A stretch of 64,000 nt of DNA from DZBG01 sp049241565 (GTDB lineage: Bacteria; Bdellovibrionota; Bacteriovoracia; Bacteriovoracales; Bacteriovoracaceae), in assembly GCA_049241565.1 (NCBI GenBank), contig JBMLQL010000030.1:124001-188000 (forward strand), given 5' to 3'. Under the pieces are notes generated by a model that had not been told where the DNA came from, made no database searches, and saw only the letters and a program-made list of their open reading frames with translations. This document shows, one piece after another, positions 34,323 to 43,373 of the stretch (positions are counted from its first letter, which is position 1; every line of letters starts with the position of its first letter). The position numbers and the translations under genes are program-made.

Positions 34323-35018
34323 TCAGTTCAGTTTTCCAAGTGTAAATCCTATAGCGCAGGATAGGGCAGTCGGAGTTCTCATAATAGCGGTAGGGAGGTG
34401 TATACTCACAGTTTGAGGGTGAGATTTCCACCATTCAAGCTCCGAAACCGAGAATCCCCCTTCTGGGCCCAGCACAAGGAGTAGCCTTTGAGCTCCTGAC
34501 CGAAGTGCGGCTAGTTCTTTATTCACAGAATCAAAAAGGATAACCTGGTCATAGCTGGCCACGGGTGCCTCTTGAAATTTTATTTCTTCGATAATGGGTA
34601 AAAATGGATTGTTAGACTGCTCAAGGGAGGAGACAAGCAAAGACTGCTGTCTGTCAGTAGAAATAAAGTGCTTTTGAGAAAAAGCCGTTTCGGCCAAAAA
34701 GATTCTCCTTACACCTAACTCAACCGATTGTTTCAAACACTGCTCTAGGGCTTCTTTTTTTGGAGTCCCAATCAAGACATCAATCACCACTCCCTTGCGT
34801 TCATGATTTTTGACCGACAGAAATTTTAATTTCAGTTGTTTTTTTTCAATCAAAGAAACTTCAGAAGTGACCTCAAGACCATCACCATTGAAGATCTTCA
34901 CAAACTCACCAAGTTTTACTCGAACCACATTGGCCAAATGATGAAAAGAGTCGTCATGGACAACATAGGATTCATCAATAGTAGCACACTTTAACTGGGG
35001 TTCAAAAATGGCCCTCAA
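34323..35018 (-). CDS. rsmE: 16S rRNA m3U1498 methyltransferase RsmE
   Basis: The protein (231 residues from TTG 35018) has the RsmE order: an N-terminal PUA-like domain with FHHLANVVRVKLGE, and a SPOUT domain with LVLGPEGGFS and the C-terminal ILRTPTALSCAIG-like knot. The start was placed at TTG 35018 because it overlaps the prmA stop (TTGA) behind GGAG, and the family begins near LRAIF. An ATG at 35048 would overlap prmA by 34 nt and add non-conserved residues. The order prmA-rsmE is a common gene pair. Confidence 0.92.
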   Translation of the reverse strand: MRAIFEPQLKCATIDESYVVHDDSFHHLANVVRVKLGEFVKIFNGDGLEVTSEVSLIEKKQLKLKFLSVKNHERKGVVIDVLIGTPKKEALEQCLKQSVELGVRRIFLAETAFSQKHFISTDRQQSLLVSSLEQSNNPFLPIIEEIKFQEAPVASYDQVILFDSVNKELAALRSGAQRLLLVLGPEGGFSVSELEWWKSHPQTVSIHLPTAIMRTPTALSCAIGFTLGKLN

Positions 35019-35974
35019 GCTAGCTTCTCCATCAGAATCGCACCCCAATCTCCCTTGAGAAGAACTTGTTGTGTTTTAAATCCACTCTTCTCGTAGAATT
35101 CTTGAGTTTCTGGCACCTGGTACTTAAGAAGACCCGATAAAATAATTTTTCCTCCAAGAGGAAGTAGGCTTTTTAGATTTAAACACTCTTGATGAAGAAT
35201 TGGTTGAAGGATATTGGCAAAAATAAGCTCATAAGGACCTTTCATCAGACTTCTATGATCCGGAAGAAGAAGTCTAAACGATAGATCTTCAAGCTCATTG
35301 ATCTGTGCATTGTGATAACAATTTTTGTTGGCCTCAATATCGATGTCATAAAAATCCACTAAGGCCTCTTTATTTCTTTTTAAAGCAGCAAGACCTAAAA
35401 TTCCCGAACCTGACCCAAAATCTAAAACTTTTGAATAGGCTTTGAGCTCATCCATATAAAGTTTTAAACATAAAAATGTTGTTTCATGTGATCCCGTCCC
35501 AAAACCCATTCCTGGATTAATAAAAAGATCCTTATCTGACGAGGAAGCTGTTTTCTCCCAAGCAGGAACAATTCGTAATGAGGGATGCACATCAATTTGT
35601 TTATAGTGCTTTTTCCATTCAGCATTCCAATCTTGGATTAAGGCCTTTTGAAAATCTGATTCACACAGAATTTTTTCTTTGGCGTAAGTAAAGAAATTGA
35701 GGGCCTCTTTTTCTTGACTCTCTTCAAAATAAAAACGTAGATGATGGGGAGTCGATTTCATTAATAAATCAACTTCCTCAATCAGCTCATCTGGCAGATC
35801 ACCACCGGAATATGAGCGCTCACCTAGGATCGCATCAACCTCAGCTTCCTCGAGGCTGTATTCTTCGACACCTTGGGCCTCATAGTCATGAATGGCCCTA
35901 GCCTTTAGATCCTCCATCTCCTCCACAGGCAGTTGCAGATGGTAGAGGGTCACGATATAGAAGTGATTAGACAT
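35015..35974 (-). CDS. prmA: Ribosomal protein L11 methyltransferase PrmA
   Basis: The 319-residue protein has the PrmA N-terminal substrate-recognition domain and a Rossmann methyltransferase with GMGFGTGSHETT, the SAM loop DFGSGSGILG, and ANILQPIL in place of the NPPY-type motif. PrmA trimethylates L11. It is the first gene of a run with rsmE, an RDD protein and hldE, and is divergent from udk (102 bp between starts). Several rRNA or ribosome-modifying enzymes (RlmI, RlmE, RsmE, PrmA, RsmH) fall in this window. Confidence 0.93.
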   Translation of the reverse strand: MSNHFYIVTLYHLQLPVEEMEDLKARAIHDYEAQGVEEYSLEEAEVDAILGERSYSGGDLPDELIEEVDLLMKSTPHHLRFYFEESQEKEALNFFTYAKEKILCESDFQKALIQDWNAEWKKHYKQIDVHPSLRIVPAWEKTASSSDKDLFINPGMGFGTGSHETTFLCLKLYMDELKAYSKVLDFGSGSGILGLAALKRNKEALVDFYDIDIEANKNCYHNAQINELEDLSFRLLLPDHRSLMKGPYELIFANILQPILHQECLNLKSLLPLGGKIILSGLLKYQVPETQEFYEKSGFKTQQVLLKGDWGAILMEKLA

Positions 35975-36076
35975 ACTTATTCCTTGATGGGGGCTTTATA
36001 CCCTAAATAGAGGCTTTTGAGAGGCTAAAAAATTTACACTAATCCACCTGGCCCATCTTGGTCTGTAGGGATTTCT

Positions 36077-36763
36077 GTGATACTTACTCCCTCCATGAAC
36101 AAAGTATTATTAATTGGTATCGCAGGCGGCTCTGGCTCTGGAAAAACGACTTTTGCCAAGAAAGTCCTTAGGAACATCAACTCGGATGAGTCATGTATGC
36201 TACACATGGACTCTTACTATCTCCCTACTCAACCTAAAAATAATTATACGGCCTCTGGAAAACCTAATTTTGATCATCCGAATGCCTTTGATTGGGAACT
36301 TTTGCGCGAACATTTGCGCGATCTCAAGGCGGGCCTTGGAATTAAATGTCCTATCTATGATTTTTCAACCAGTGGAAGGACAGGGGATTTTGAAGAAATT
36401 GGTCCTTGTCGCGTGGTTATTTTCGAAGGAATTTTTTCTCTTTATGATCAAGAGATCAGAAAGATGCTCGATATTAAAAGCTTTCTTCATGTCGATTCAG
36501 ATATCCGTTTTACTCGTCGTCTTCACCGCGATGTGAAAGAACGTGGCCGCTCATTAGAATCAGTTATTGCTCAATATTATGATACAGTTCGTCCAATGTA
36601 TCAGCGCTATCTTGATCCTCAACGTCAGTATGCCGATTTTATTGTTGGTGAAGAAACTGATGTTGCCTCTCACATCTTGTCTGCTAGAATTAAAGAGTTA
36701 ACAACATTAACTCGTCCATTAGCAACAGACATGATGCAAGAGACGTCAGGACTCACGATTTGA
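36077..36763 (+). CDS. udk: Uridine kinase
   Basis: The protein has the uridine kinase P-loop GIAGGSGSGKTT at its N-terminus, then DSYY, FDHPNAFDW, a YDF segment, FEGIF and RRLHRDVKERGR. It phosphorylates uridine and cytidine in pyrimidine salvage. GTG 36077 has an AGGG-type site 6 nt upstream; ATG 36095, six codons on, matches the usual family start but has no Shine-Dalgarno. I keep 36077 with doubt. The stop overlaps the RNase J start (TTGA). Confidence 0.9.
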   Translation: MILTPSMNKVLLIGIAGGSGSGKTTFAKKVLRNINSDESCMLHMDSYYLPTQPKNNYTASGKPNFDHPNAFDWELLREHLRDLKAGLGIKCPIYDFSTSGRTGDFEEIGPCRVVIFEGIFSLYDQEIRKMLDIKSFLHVDSDIRFTRRLHRDVKERGRSLESVIAQYYDTVRPMYQRYLDPQRQYADFIVGEETDVASHILSARIKELTTLTRPLATDMMQETSGLTI

Positions 36764-38379
36764 AAAATCTCGCATTCTCTCTTATGCCCTTAGGTGGAGT
36801 CGGTGAAATCGGCTCGAATATGATTTTGGTTAAATCTCAACACGAAGATCTTATCATAGATTGTGGATTACTTTTTCCTTACGAAGAAGCTTTCGATATC
36901 AATTACCTCATTCCTGATTTTGTCACTCTTGACCCTGAACGTACAAAAAATATTATTATCACTCACGGACATGAAGATCATATTGGTGGTCTAGGACATC
37001 TCTTACGCCAATTTCCCCAAATAAATATTTATGCTTCACCATTCACTCAAGAGCTCATCAAAAGAAAGTCTGAAGAGTTTGGTATTAACTTTCAATTTAA
37101 AACCTACCGGGCAGGCGATACATTAACTTTTTCAGACCTCGTCATTAATCCTATTCATGTTAACCACTCAATCCCTGAAACTCATGGACTTATTATTCGT
37201 GATAAAGAAATGAAATGGGGTGCTCTTTATATTTCAGATTTTAAGGTTGATCCTATAAGCACTCAAGAAAAGCCCATGAATATGAAAGAGATCAGCTCTC
37301 TTCTTATGCCTTGTGAAAAATCGGCTTATTTTATTGATAGTACAAATATTCTCAATGAAGGCAAAACAGCCTCTGAATCAGAGCTTGAAGCCGATATTAA
37401 ATCAGTGCTTGAGCGAAAGAATAAAAGAGTTTTTGTCACAATGTTTGCCTCAAATATCCATCGTATTAATACGATGGCAAAAATAGCAGAGAAGGCAGGA
37501 CGTAAACTTGTAGTCATGGGACGCTCTTTAAAAACTTATATTGAAGCCGCATCACTTGCTGGCCAGACAGATTATGTCTCTGATGCTTGGAGCACACCTG
37601 ACCAAGTCAAAACATATGATGGTAAAATGCTTGTTCTCTTATCAGGGTGCCAAGGTGATTTTCTTTCGGCCCTGAGACGCTTTAGCTATGGTGAAGACTC
37701 TAACTTCAAGCCAACATCAGAAGATCTTGTGGTTTTTAGCTCAAAAGTTATTCCAGGGAATGAGAAAAAGATTTACCGAATTTATAATAAACTTACAGAA
37801 TTTGGAGCAGAAATCGTTACTGCCTCAGATGTAAAAATTCATGCCTCTGGTCACCCAGGACAAGAGGATTTAAAACTTCTTCTTAAAGATTTTAGACCTG
37901 ATTATTATTTTCCTATTCATGGAGAAAGTTATTTTCTAAAAAGACACTCTCAATTTATTCAAGAAAATTATCCTGAAATCAAAACTGAAGTTTTCTATAA
38001 TTATAATGCTGTTAATATGAAAATGGATGGCACTGTTAAAATCGTAGAACATGAAGTTCATGAACCAAGACTTATTCACGGGAAAAATATAGAAATCGAG
38101 CGCACTCAGATTTCACAGCGCCGTAAACTGGCCACTCAAGGGATCGTTTTCATCTCTATTGAGAAAAGGAGTCAGAAAGTTCAAATTACACATTATGGAC
38201 TCCCTCTTTTAGTTGAATCCAAGATCGAAACACTCAAGAAAAATATCCTTCACCAAATCAAAGAGAATCTTCACTCTCGAGAAGATGAATACTATCGTGA
38301 TCAAGTCAGAATTATGACCAGACAGTACTTTAATGCCTTTCTTGGCTACAAGCCTGTGGCCGAAGTACACTTAGTATAA
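36760..38379 (+). CDS. rnj: Ribonuclease J
   Basis: The 539-residue protein has a metallo-beta-lactamase fold with HGHEDHIGG, followed by the beta-CASP region (FASNIHRI, SGCQGD) and the GHPGQED and HGE metal and phosphate motifs, then the C-terminal RNase J domain. RNase J is a 5'-to-3' exonuclease and endonuclease of mRNA and rRNA. It starts at TTG 36760, overlapping the udk stop by 4 nt. The next gene begins directly after its stop codon. Confidence 0.94.
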   Translation: MKNLAFSLMPLGGVGEIGSNMILVKSQHEDLIIDCGLLFPYEEAFDINYLIPDFVTLDPERTKNIIITHGHEDHIGGLGHLLRQFPQINIYASPFTQELIKRKSEEFGINFQFKTYRAGDTLTFSDLVINPIHVNHSIPETHGLIIRDKEMKWGALYISDFKVDPISTQEKPMNMKEISSLLMPCEKSAYFIDSTNILNEGKTASESELEADIKSVLERKNKRVFVTMFASNIHRINTMAKIAEKAGRKLVVMGRSLKTYIEAASLAGQTDYVSDAWSTPDQVKTYDGKMLVLLSGCQGDFLSALRRFSYGEDSNFKPTSEDLVVFSSKVIPGNEKKIYRIYNKLTEFGAEIVTASDVKIHASGHPGQEDLKLLLKDFRPDYYFPIHGESYFLKRHSQFIQENYPEIKTEVFYNYNAVNMKMDGTVKIVEHEVHEPRLIHGKNIEIERTQISQRRKLATQGIVFISIEKRSQKVQITHYGLPLLVESKIETLKKNILHQIKENLHSREDEYYRDQVRIMTRQYFNAFLGYKPVAEVHLV

Positions 38380-38964
38380 ATGAACCAAGCTCTTTATCTT
38401 ATCGTTGGTATTCTTATCCTTATCCTATTGGGTGTTATTACTCTTTTGTTTGTGCTCGTCTTTAAACTCTTAAAACAACAAAAGAATCCACTCGTCGACG
38501 AAAAAGATGGCCCTCAATATCACCCAGATATTGCCTTAAGGCTAAAAGAGGCTAAAAAACTTCAAAAGAATATTTCAAAGCTCAGTGTTTTTTGCCCAAA
38601 TCATCCCGAAGAAGTAGGCGAGACAACTTGTGCTATTTGTGGAAAATTCTTTTGCAAGGCCTGCCTGCGGCCTTTTAAAACCATGCATTTTTGTAAAGAG
38701 CATCTTGCTGTTGTGATGAAAAACGAATGGGATGAGGTGGCGACAATTAAATCCCACACTGATGATACAGAGGCCGGTGTAAAGTTAATTGAAACCAAGC
38801 AGAAGTGGTGGGATCAAGACCAGCTCCCGACCTATATTGAGACTCATTATAAAATCAATATTGATAATGATTATATCGAGACCTATCTTGTTCTTTTTGC
38901 AACAAAAGCTCAGTTTGCTGAGGTAAAACAAAAAGTGAAAGACCTCAAGATCCAAGAGGAATAA
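38380..38964 (+). CDS. Single-pass membrane protein with B-box-like zinc finger
   Basis: The 194-residue protein has an N-terminal transmembrane helix (about residues 5-30), a short linker and a Cys/His cluster, CPNH, CAICGKFFCKACL, then HFCKEH, arranged like a treble-clef or B-box zinc finger. An acidic, helical C-terminal part follows. It begins immediately after the RNase J stop with no gap, so it is probably coupled to it. A membrane anchor for RNase J or its partners would fit the context, but this is only inference. Confidence 0.7.
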   Translation: MNQALYLIVGILILILLGVITLLFVLVFKLLKQQKNPLVDEKDGPQYHPDIALRLKEAKKLQKNISKLSVFCPNHPEEVGETTCAICGKFFCKACLRPFKTMHFCKEHLAVVMKNEWDEVATIKSHTDDTEAGVKLIETKQKWWDQDQLPTYIETHYKINIDNDYIETYLVLFATKAQFAEVKQKVKDLKIQEE

Positions 38965-39093
38965 TTACAGTTTCTGTCTATTTTTTAGACACTGTTTAAA
39001 CTCTCCTCACTCACGACATAACTATTAAAGACTTAGGCTACTTATTTTTGGCATACCTTTTGTATATAAAGTTCTAAACTTAACGAGGTATCT

Positions 39094-39546
39094 ATGATTA
39101 AAACTCTATTTGTTCTTTTTGCTCTTTCTTTATCCGCTCATTCAATTGCTCAAAATTGTGAGATTAAAATTAATGATGAGAACTGGGGTGTTCGTTTAGA
39201 AGAATCCCAAGAAAAAAGGTTAATTAGAATACTTACCAAAAAAGGCTACACCATTGTTGATGATATAAAAGAAAACACTCTTGAGCTTAAATTAGACATC
39301 TCTTATAAAAGAGGATCTTTAAGAGGAGAAATCGCTGATTCAAAGTCTTCCGCAAAAATCCTTAAAGGAAAAGAAGTGATTGCCTCTAATGAAAAAGAAT
39401 ATTGTGCTCTAATGAATGAGTCATATATCGATTTAGAATATGGTATGGGTGATATCGTTCTTTTTGGAGCAACCAAAGAAGGTGCTCATCGTCGTCTTAT
39501 TAAATCTGTAAAAAATCTTCCGGCCTGTGATGAACTAGCTATTTAG
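39094..39546 (+). CDS. Small secreted protein of unknown function
   Basis: The 150-residue protein has a clear signal peptide (residues 1-19, ending in SIAQ). The mature part is beta-rich and charged, with two cysteines that could form a disulfide. It is not recognised. An AACGAGGT site precedes the ATG, and a TATATA box lies about 25 bp upstream without a clear -35. Its last 8 nt overlap the convergent mlaD-like gene. Confidence 0.75.
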   Translation: MIKTLFVLFALSLSAHSIAQNCEIKINDENWGVRLEESQEKRLIRILTKKGYTIVDDIKENTLELKLDISYKRGSLRGEIADSKSSAKILKGKEVIASNEKEYCALMNESYIDLEYGMGDIVLFGATKEGAHRRLIKSVKNLPACDELAI

Positions 39547-40321
39547 ATTCAGCCTCTATATCTTTCTTGGCTTCTTTAATATTACTTTTAAGAAGCCACG
39601 TTTTTTGAGCCGCTTTCAAAACAATAATCGCCTCAGCAATGGCCCTGTCAGTCTTGGCGGTAATCTCAGGTAAATTTGTCACAGATTTTTTTATCTCTGG
39701 ACGAAGAGTAGAGAGATCCTTAATTAAAATATTAAGCTCATTCATAGCCGCTTCAGCATCCGCCGCCATTTTAGGCGCACGGCCTGTGACTTTGGGAATA
39801 TCTTTGCTTAACGCCTTCATAAGAATATCGGTATTGGCCATAACAGAATCAAGCTTTGTCAGAATTGAGTTCACTTTTTGCCAGTCAATATCACCAATTT
39901 TTTTGATCAGATCTTCGCCTTCATTTACTTGGAGAATGGATCCCTCTGGTAAGAGTTCTTCGCCGTCTCCAATGATAACTTCAAGCGTTTTTTCGCCTAC
40001 GATAAGTGGGTTTTTAAATTGAATAGATGAACCCTTCCTTAGAAACCCTTTATATTTTTCTTCAATCTCAAAATTGACTTTAAATGATCCCGTAGTTTCG
40101 ACATTAATATCCTCGACTGATCCAATAGTAAGTCCCCTCACTTGAATCTTAGTTCCTTTTTGAAGCTGGTTCACACTCTCGACAATGATTGTATAAGAAA
40201 TTGTCTTCTTAAAAAAATGGCTCTGAGCAACCAATGTCACGAGACCTAGAATGACGGCCATCATACTTACAAGAAAGAAAAGTCCGACTTTCCTCTCAAA
40301 AGATGAAATTTTATACTTCAT
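39539..40321 (-). CDS. mlaD: MlaD-like MCE-domain lipid-transport protein
   Basis: The protein (260 residues from ATG 40321) has one N-terminal membrane helix (about residues 10-30), an MCE domain (VRGLTIGSVEDI, KNPLIVGEKTLEV) and a long helical C-terminal tail. MCE proteins form hexameric rings that carry phospholipids between the membranes. ATG 40321 follows AAGGGCAGG; ATG 40336, five codons earlier, has no such site. Both overlap the mlaF-like stop. It is longer than E. coli MlaD, mainly in the tail. Confidence 0.87.
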   Translation of the reverse strand: MKYKISSFERKVGLFFLVSMMAVILGLVTLVAQSHFFKKTISYTIIVESVNQLQKGTKIQVRGLTIGSVEDINVETTGSFKVNFEIEEKYKGFLRKGSSIQFKNPLIVGEKTLEVIIGDGEELLPEGSILQVNEGEDLIKKIGDIDWQKVNSILTKLDSVMANTDILMKALSKDIPKVTGRAPKMAADAEAAMNELNILIKDLSTLRPEIKKSVTNLPEITAKTDRAIAEAIIVLKAAQKTWLLKSNIKEAKKDIEAESK

Positions 40322-40985
40322 AGACCTGCCCTTCATTAATTTCTAAATATTTCATTTTTTTATCTTTTAAGATACCTTCTTCATCAGCCGCAATAATAAT
40401 ATGCTTTAATCCATACTTATCTTGAAATTCTTCCAATAAAGAAAGAACTCTTTTTTGATTCATCTCAGTAAGATCTTTAAAAGGGTTATGCATAACTATT
40501 AGTTCTGGCCTTAAAACAAGGGCACGCAAAATAGAAAAAATCTTTTTTGTCTCCGTTGTTGCAAAAGCGGGACGAGAATTTTTAAAGCTCATTAATTTAA
40601 ATTTTTGAATTAACTCATCAATCCATTCTTCTCTTTCTTGATGAGGCTTATTTTCATGATAAATCAGAGGAAGACTCAGGTTCTCAAAAAGACTTTGGTT
40701 AGAAAGGAGTCCCTCATCGTCAAGGACGTGGCCAATACGAGCGAGAAACTTTGAAAATTCTTCAAATCCGAGCTCATGAATATCAAAACCATTAAAGATG
40801 ATTTTGCCTTCATTAGGCTCCATCAATCCTAGTAAAAGTTTTAGAATCGTGGACTTGCCTTGGCCAAGATTCCCCTTAATAAAAACCCACTCATTCATAG
40901 GAATGGCAAAACTCGCCTTGTGGAGAACCTCAGAACCATTTTGATACTTAAAAGAAATCCCATCAAATTTTAATGATTCAATCAT
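40311..40985 (-). CDS. Degenerate MlaF-like ABC ATPase
   Basis: The 224-residue protein is an ABC ATPase by position and fold, with an intact Walker A (GNLGQGKS, 38-45). Other catalytic elements are lost: the Q-loop has Asp at 89-90, the signature reads ATTET (142-146) instead of LSGGQ, Walker B reads VMHNP (164-168) where Asp-Glu should be, and the H-loop His is Ala200. It lies between mlaE and mlaD homologues, so it is the MlaF of this system. It may bind but not hydrolyse ATP, or act only as a structural subunit. Confidence 0.82.
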   Translation of the reverse strand: MIESLKFDGISFKYQNGSEVLHKASFAIPMNEWVFIKGNLGQGKSTILKLLLGLMEPNEGKIIFNGFDIHELGFEEFSKFLARIGHVLDDEGLLSNQSLFENLSLPLIYHENKPHQEREEWIDELIQKFKLMSFKNSRPAFATTETKKIFSILRALVLRPELIVMHNPFKDLTEMNQKRVLSLLEEFQDKYGLKHIIIAADEEGILKDKKMKYLEINEGQVYEV

Positions 40986-40993
40986 GATAGGCC

Positions 40994-41824
40994 TTAAAAA
41001 ATATAAAAGAGAAATGTTAGGGTAATATTAACGATAATCATTGTGGAGAGACTCCAAACCATGGCCTTCGTTGTGACTTGTGGTACTTCATGGGAGCTTC
41101 TCATGACAGAGAGACCACACTGACAGCAAATTGAGAAAACGGTTAGACCCGTAACAATACATTTTAAAAAGACATTGAACAGGTCACTAAAATGCAAATT
41201 AGCCGCAATTGAGTGAATATAATTTTCAAAAGGAAGTGGCTGAATAATATCCGCCACAAGATAACCGCCACCGAAACTGATAAGAATAAAAAACACTGTT
41301 AGACAGAATAAACTCAACATCCCACCAAATAACCTTGGGAAAATAATAAAGCTAGGATAATCAATACCCATGGCCTGAAGGGCCTGAAATTCTTTATTCA
41401 CTTTCATTGAGCCTAACTCGGCAGCCACCGCAGTTCCAGACCTGGCCACAACCACAAAAGCCGTTAGAAGTGGAGCGATCTCTCTAAGAATAACTGCCAC
41501 CATAATTTTTCCCACTAGATCTACTTGTCCTAAGATTGAGAGTTTATCTGTGACCTGCAATACAGTAAAACTTCCCGTGGCCAGACTTAATAACGTCACA
41601 AGTGGAAGGGCCTGAATACCAGTGAAGTAAACCTGCATGATAAAAACGTTATATATAGAAAAAAGTTTTCCCGAGTGAGCCCCTGGATGAAGAATAAGTT
41701 TTGAAAAATTTCTTGAAGATAAATAAATAAGAAAGAGTATTTCTTTAAGAAAAAGCATTTGCGAGACAACCCGCTTGCCTACACCATCAATATAATCTAG
41801 AGAGTAATTTAACACTCGTTGCAT
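40994..41824 (-). CDS. mlaE: MlaE-like lipid-transport permease
   Basis: The 276-residue protein has five to six hydrophobic helices and the MlaE signature: LAREIAPLLTAFVVVARSG-type stretch (here VILREIAPLLTAFVV), AELGSMKVNKEFQAL, and the following MGID coupling region. It forms the inner-membrane core of phospholipid transport to or from the outer membrane. The order mlaE-mlaF-mlaD on one strand is usual; mlaB and mlaC are absent from the window. It begins 45 nt after the ftsZ terminator. Confidence 0.9.
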   Translation of the reverse strand: MQRVLNYSLDYIDGVGKRVVSQMLFLKEILFLIYLSSRNFSKLILHPGAHSGKLFSIYNVFIMQVYFTGIQALPLVTLLSLATGSFTVLQVTDKLSILGQVDLVGKIMVAVILREIAPLLTAFVVVARSGTAVAAELGSMKVNKEFQALQAMGIDYPSFIIFPRLFGGMLSLFCLTVFFILISFGGGYLVADIIQPLPFENYIHSIAANLHFSDLFNVFLKCIVTGLTVFSICCQCGLSVMRSSHEVPQVTTKAMVWSLSTMIIVNITLTFLFYIF

Positions 41825-41868
41825 GAGACCAATTTTTCAGATTGTTTTGTAGATCTATTCTAATAGAA

Positions 41869-41888
41869 AAGGCCCCTTTCGGGGCCTT
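41869..41888 (-). terminator. Terminator after ftsZ
   Basis: AAGGCCCC (41869-41876) and GGGGCCTT (41881-41888) form an 8-bp GC-rich stem with a GAAA tetraloop in the minus-strand RNA, followed by TTCTATT. It sits 8 nt after the ftsZ stop and closes the dcw run. Confidence 0.9.
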
Positions 41889-41896
41889 ATATTTTC

Positions 41897-43363
41897 TTAA
41901 AGTTGCGAATCTGATTGTCTTTCTTTTTTCATGAATGAAGGAGTATCGAACTCATCTTCATCAAAGTTAAAGAAACCAAGCTTTTCAGCAATTGATTTAA
42001 TACGACTCTCTCTCGAAGCATCAGCAGATGATTTTGTAGGTGCTGCTGGAGCAGTAGGAGCAGCCGCTTTGTATTCTTCAACCGGCTCTTGAGCTGATTG
42101 TGTTTCATACTTTGAAGCAGCCGTTTGAAGTTTTTCGGCCCAAGAAGGACGAACCGCAAGCTTCTCTTCTTGAATCATCACTTCTTCTTCCTCTGCAGAG
42201 AGATCAAAGCTCATTTCTGATTTTACAGCATAGTCTGTATTTTTAGCTGGGGCCGGAGTCGACTCCGCCAGACGCTGAGATTCAAAACGAGCAATCATTT
42301 CTTGGCGAGCAGCACTCATAACTGGAGCAGCAGCAACAGGTGCCTCTACTTCGGCTTTTGGTGGCTCGTAAACAGGTGCAGAAACCTTCATTTCAGAACG
42401 AGCATTTTTAAGACCTGTTGCAATAACAGTGATTTTAATATTATCTGTCATCGTATCATCAATAACTGTTCCAAAGATGATTTCTGCATCTTCATCAGCA
42501 GCTTCCATAATAAGAGAAACGGCTTGATTCGTTTCATGAGTTGTTAATGAGGCATTACCAGTAATATTGATGATGATTCCTGTCGCTCCATCAATAGTAA
42601 CATCTTCAAGAAGTGGAGAGCTGATCGCTTGTTTCGCTGCCTGAGTGGCACGATCAGGGCCTGTAGCTGAACCTGTACCCATCAATGAAAGCCCTTTATT
42701 GCTCATGATTGTTGAAACATCAGCAAAGTCAGCATTGATTAGACCTGTATTATTGATAAGATCAGAAATACCTTGAACAGCATTCAAAAGAACTTCATCT
42801 GCTGCTTTAAATGTATCCATAAGTGAAAGTGATTCACCAGCAAGTTGAAGAAGACGTTGGTTAGGAATGCAGATAAGTGAATCAACACTCTCTTCAAGTG
42901 CTTTAATTCCTTCGTCGGCCTGACGTGAACGTTTTTTTCCTTCAAAATAAAACGGCTTCGTCACAACACCAACTGTAAGAGCTCCAAGTTCACGAGCAAG
43001 CTTAGCAATGACTGGAGCTGCTCCAGTTCCTGTTCCACCACCCATTCCGGCAGTAACAAAAACCATATCAGCACCATCGAGAACTTCAGAAAGTTTTTCA
43101 TAATCTTCAATCGCAGCTTTGCGACCGATTTCAGGGTTGGCCCCGGCTCCAAGACCTTTAGTCACTGCTGAACCAAGCTGGATTTTAATCCCTGCAAGGT
43201 TGGCATTTAGTGCTTGTGAGTCTGTGTTGGCCACAATGTACTCGACCCCAGTTAGTCCTGAGCGAATCATTGTGTTAACTGCATTACATCCGCCTCCACC
43301 TACACCAATAACTTTAATTTTGGCTCCTGCAGGAAGATTTGAGTTGTCGGCGATATCAAACAT
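41897..43363 (-). CDS. ftsZ: Cell-division tubulin FtsZ
   Basis: The protein (488 residues) has the tubulin GTP motif GGGTGTG, the GVGGGGCNAV start, the synergy-loop region NADFADV and a C-terminal peptide DTPSFMKK. It polymerises with GTP into the Z ring. ATG 43363 was chosen because AAGGGG lies 7 nt upstream; a reading from 43396 would run into the ftsA end. The linker between the GTPase core and the C-terminal peptide is long (about 150 residues, Ala/Pro/Glu-rich), longer than in E. coli. Confidence 0.97.
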   Translation of the reverse strand: MFDIADNSNLPAGAKIKVIGVGGGGCNAVNTMIRSGLTGVEYIVANTDSQALNANLAGIKIQLGSAVTKGLGAGANPEIGRKAAIEDYEKLSEVLDGADMVFVTAGMGGGTGTGAAPVIAKLARELGALTVGVVTKPFYFEGKKRSRQADEGIKALEESVDSLICIPNQRLLQLAGESLSLMDTFKAADEVLLNAVQGISDLINNTGLINADFADVSTIMSNKGLSLMGTGSATGPDRATQAAKQAISSPLLEDVTIDGATGIIINITGNASLTTHETNQAVSLIMEAADEDAEIIFGTVIDDTMTDNIKITVIATGLKNARSEMKVSAPVYEPPKAEVEAPVAAAPVMSAARQEMIARFESQRLAESTPAPAKNTDYAVKSEMSFDLSAEEEEVMIQEEKLAVRPSWAEKLQTAASKYETQSAQEPVEEYKAAAPTAPAAPTKSSADASRESRIKSIAEKLGFFNFDEDEFDTPSFMKKERQSDSQL

Positions 43364-43373
43364 AGGTGTCCCC

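Noticed and set aside
40311..40985. MlaF-like gene as a pseudogene
   Set aside because: The frame is full length, overlaps mlaD with normal coupling and keeps Walker A, so a selected non-catalytic subunit is more likely than decay.
41929..42159. Second minus-strand frame inside ftsZ
   Set aside because: Leu-rich shadow of the repetitive Ala/Pro/Glu linker codons of FtsZ.
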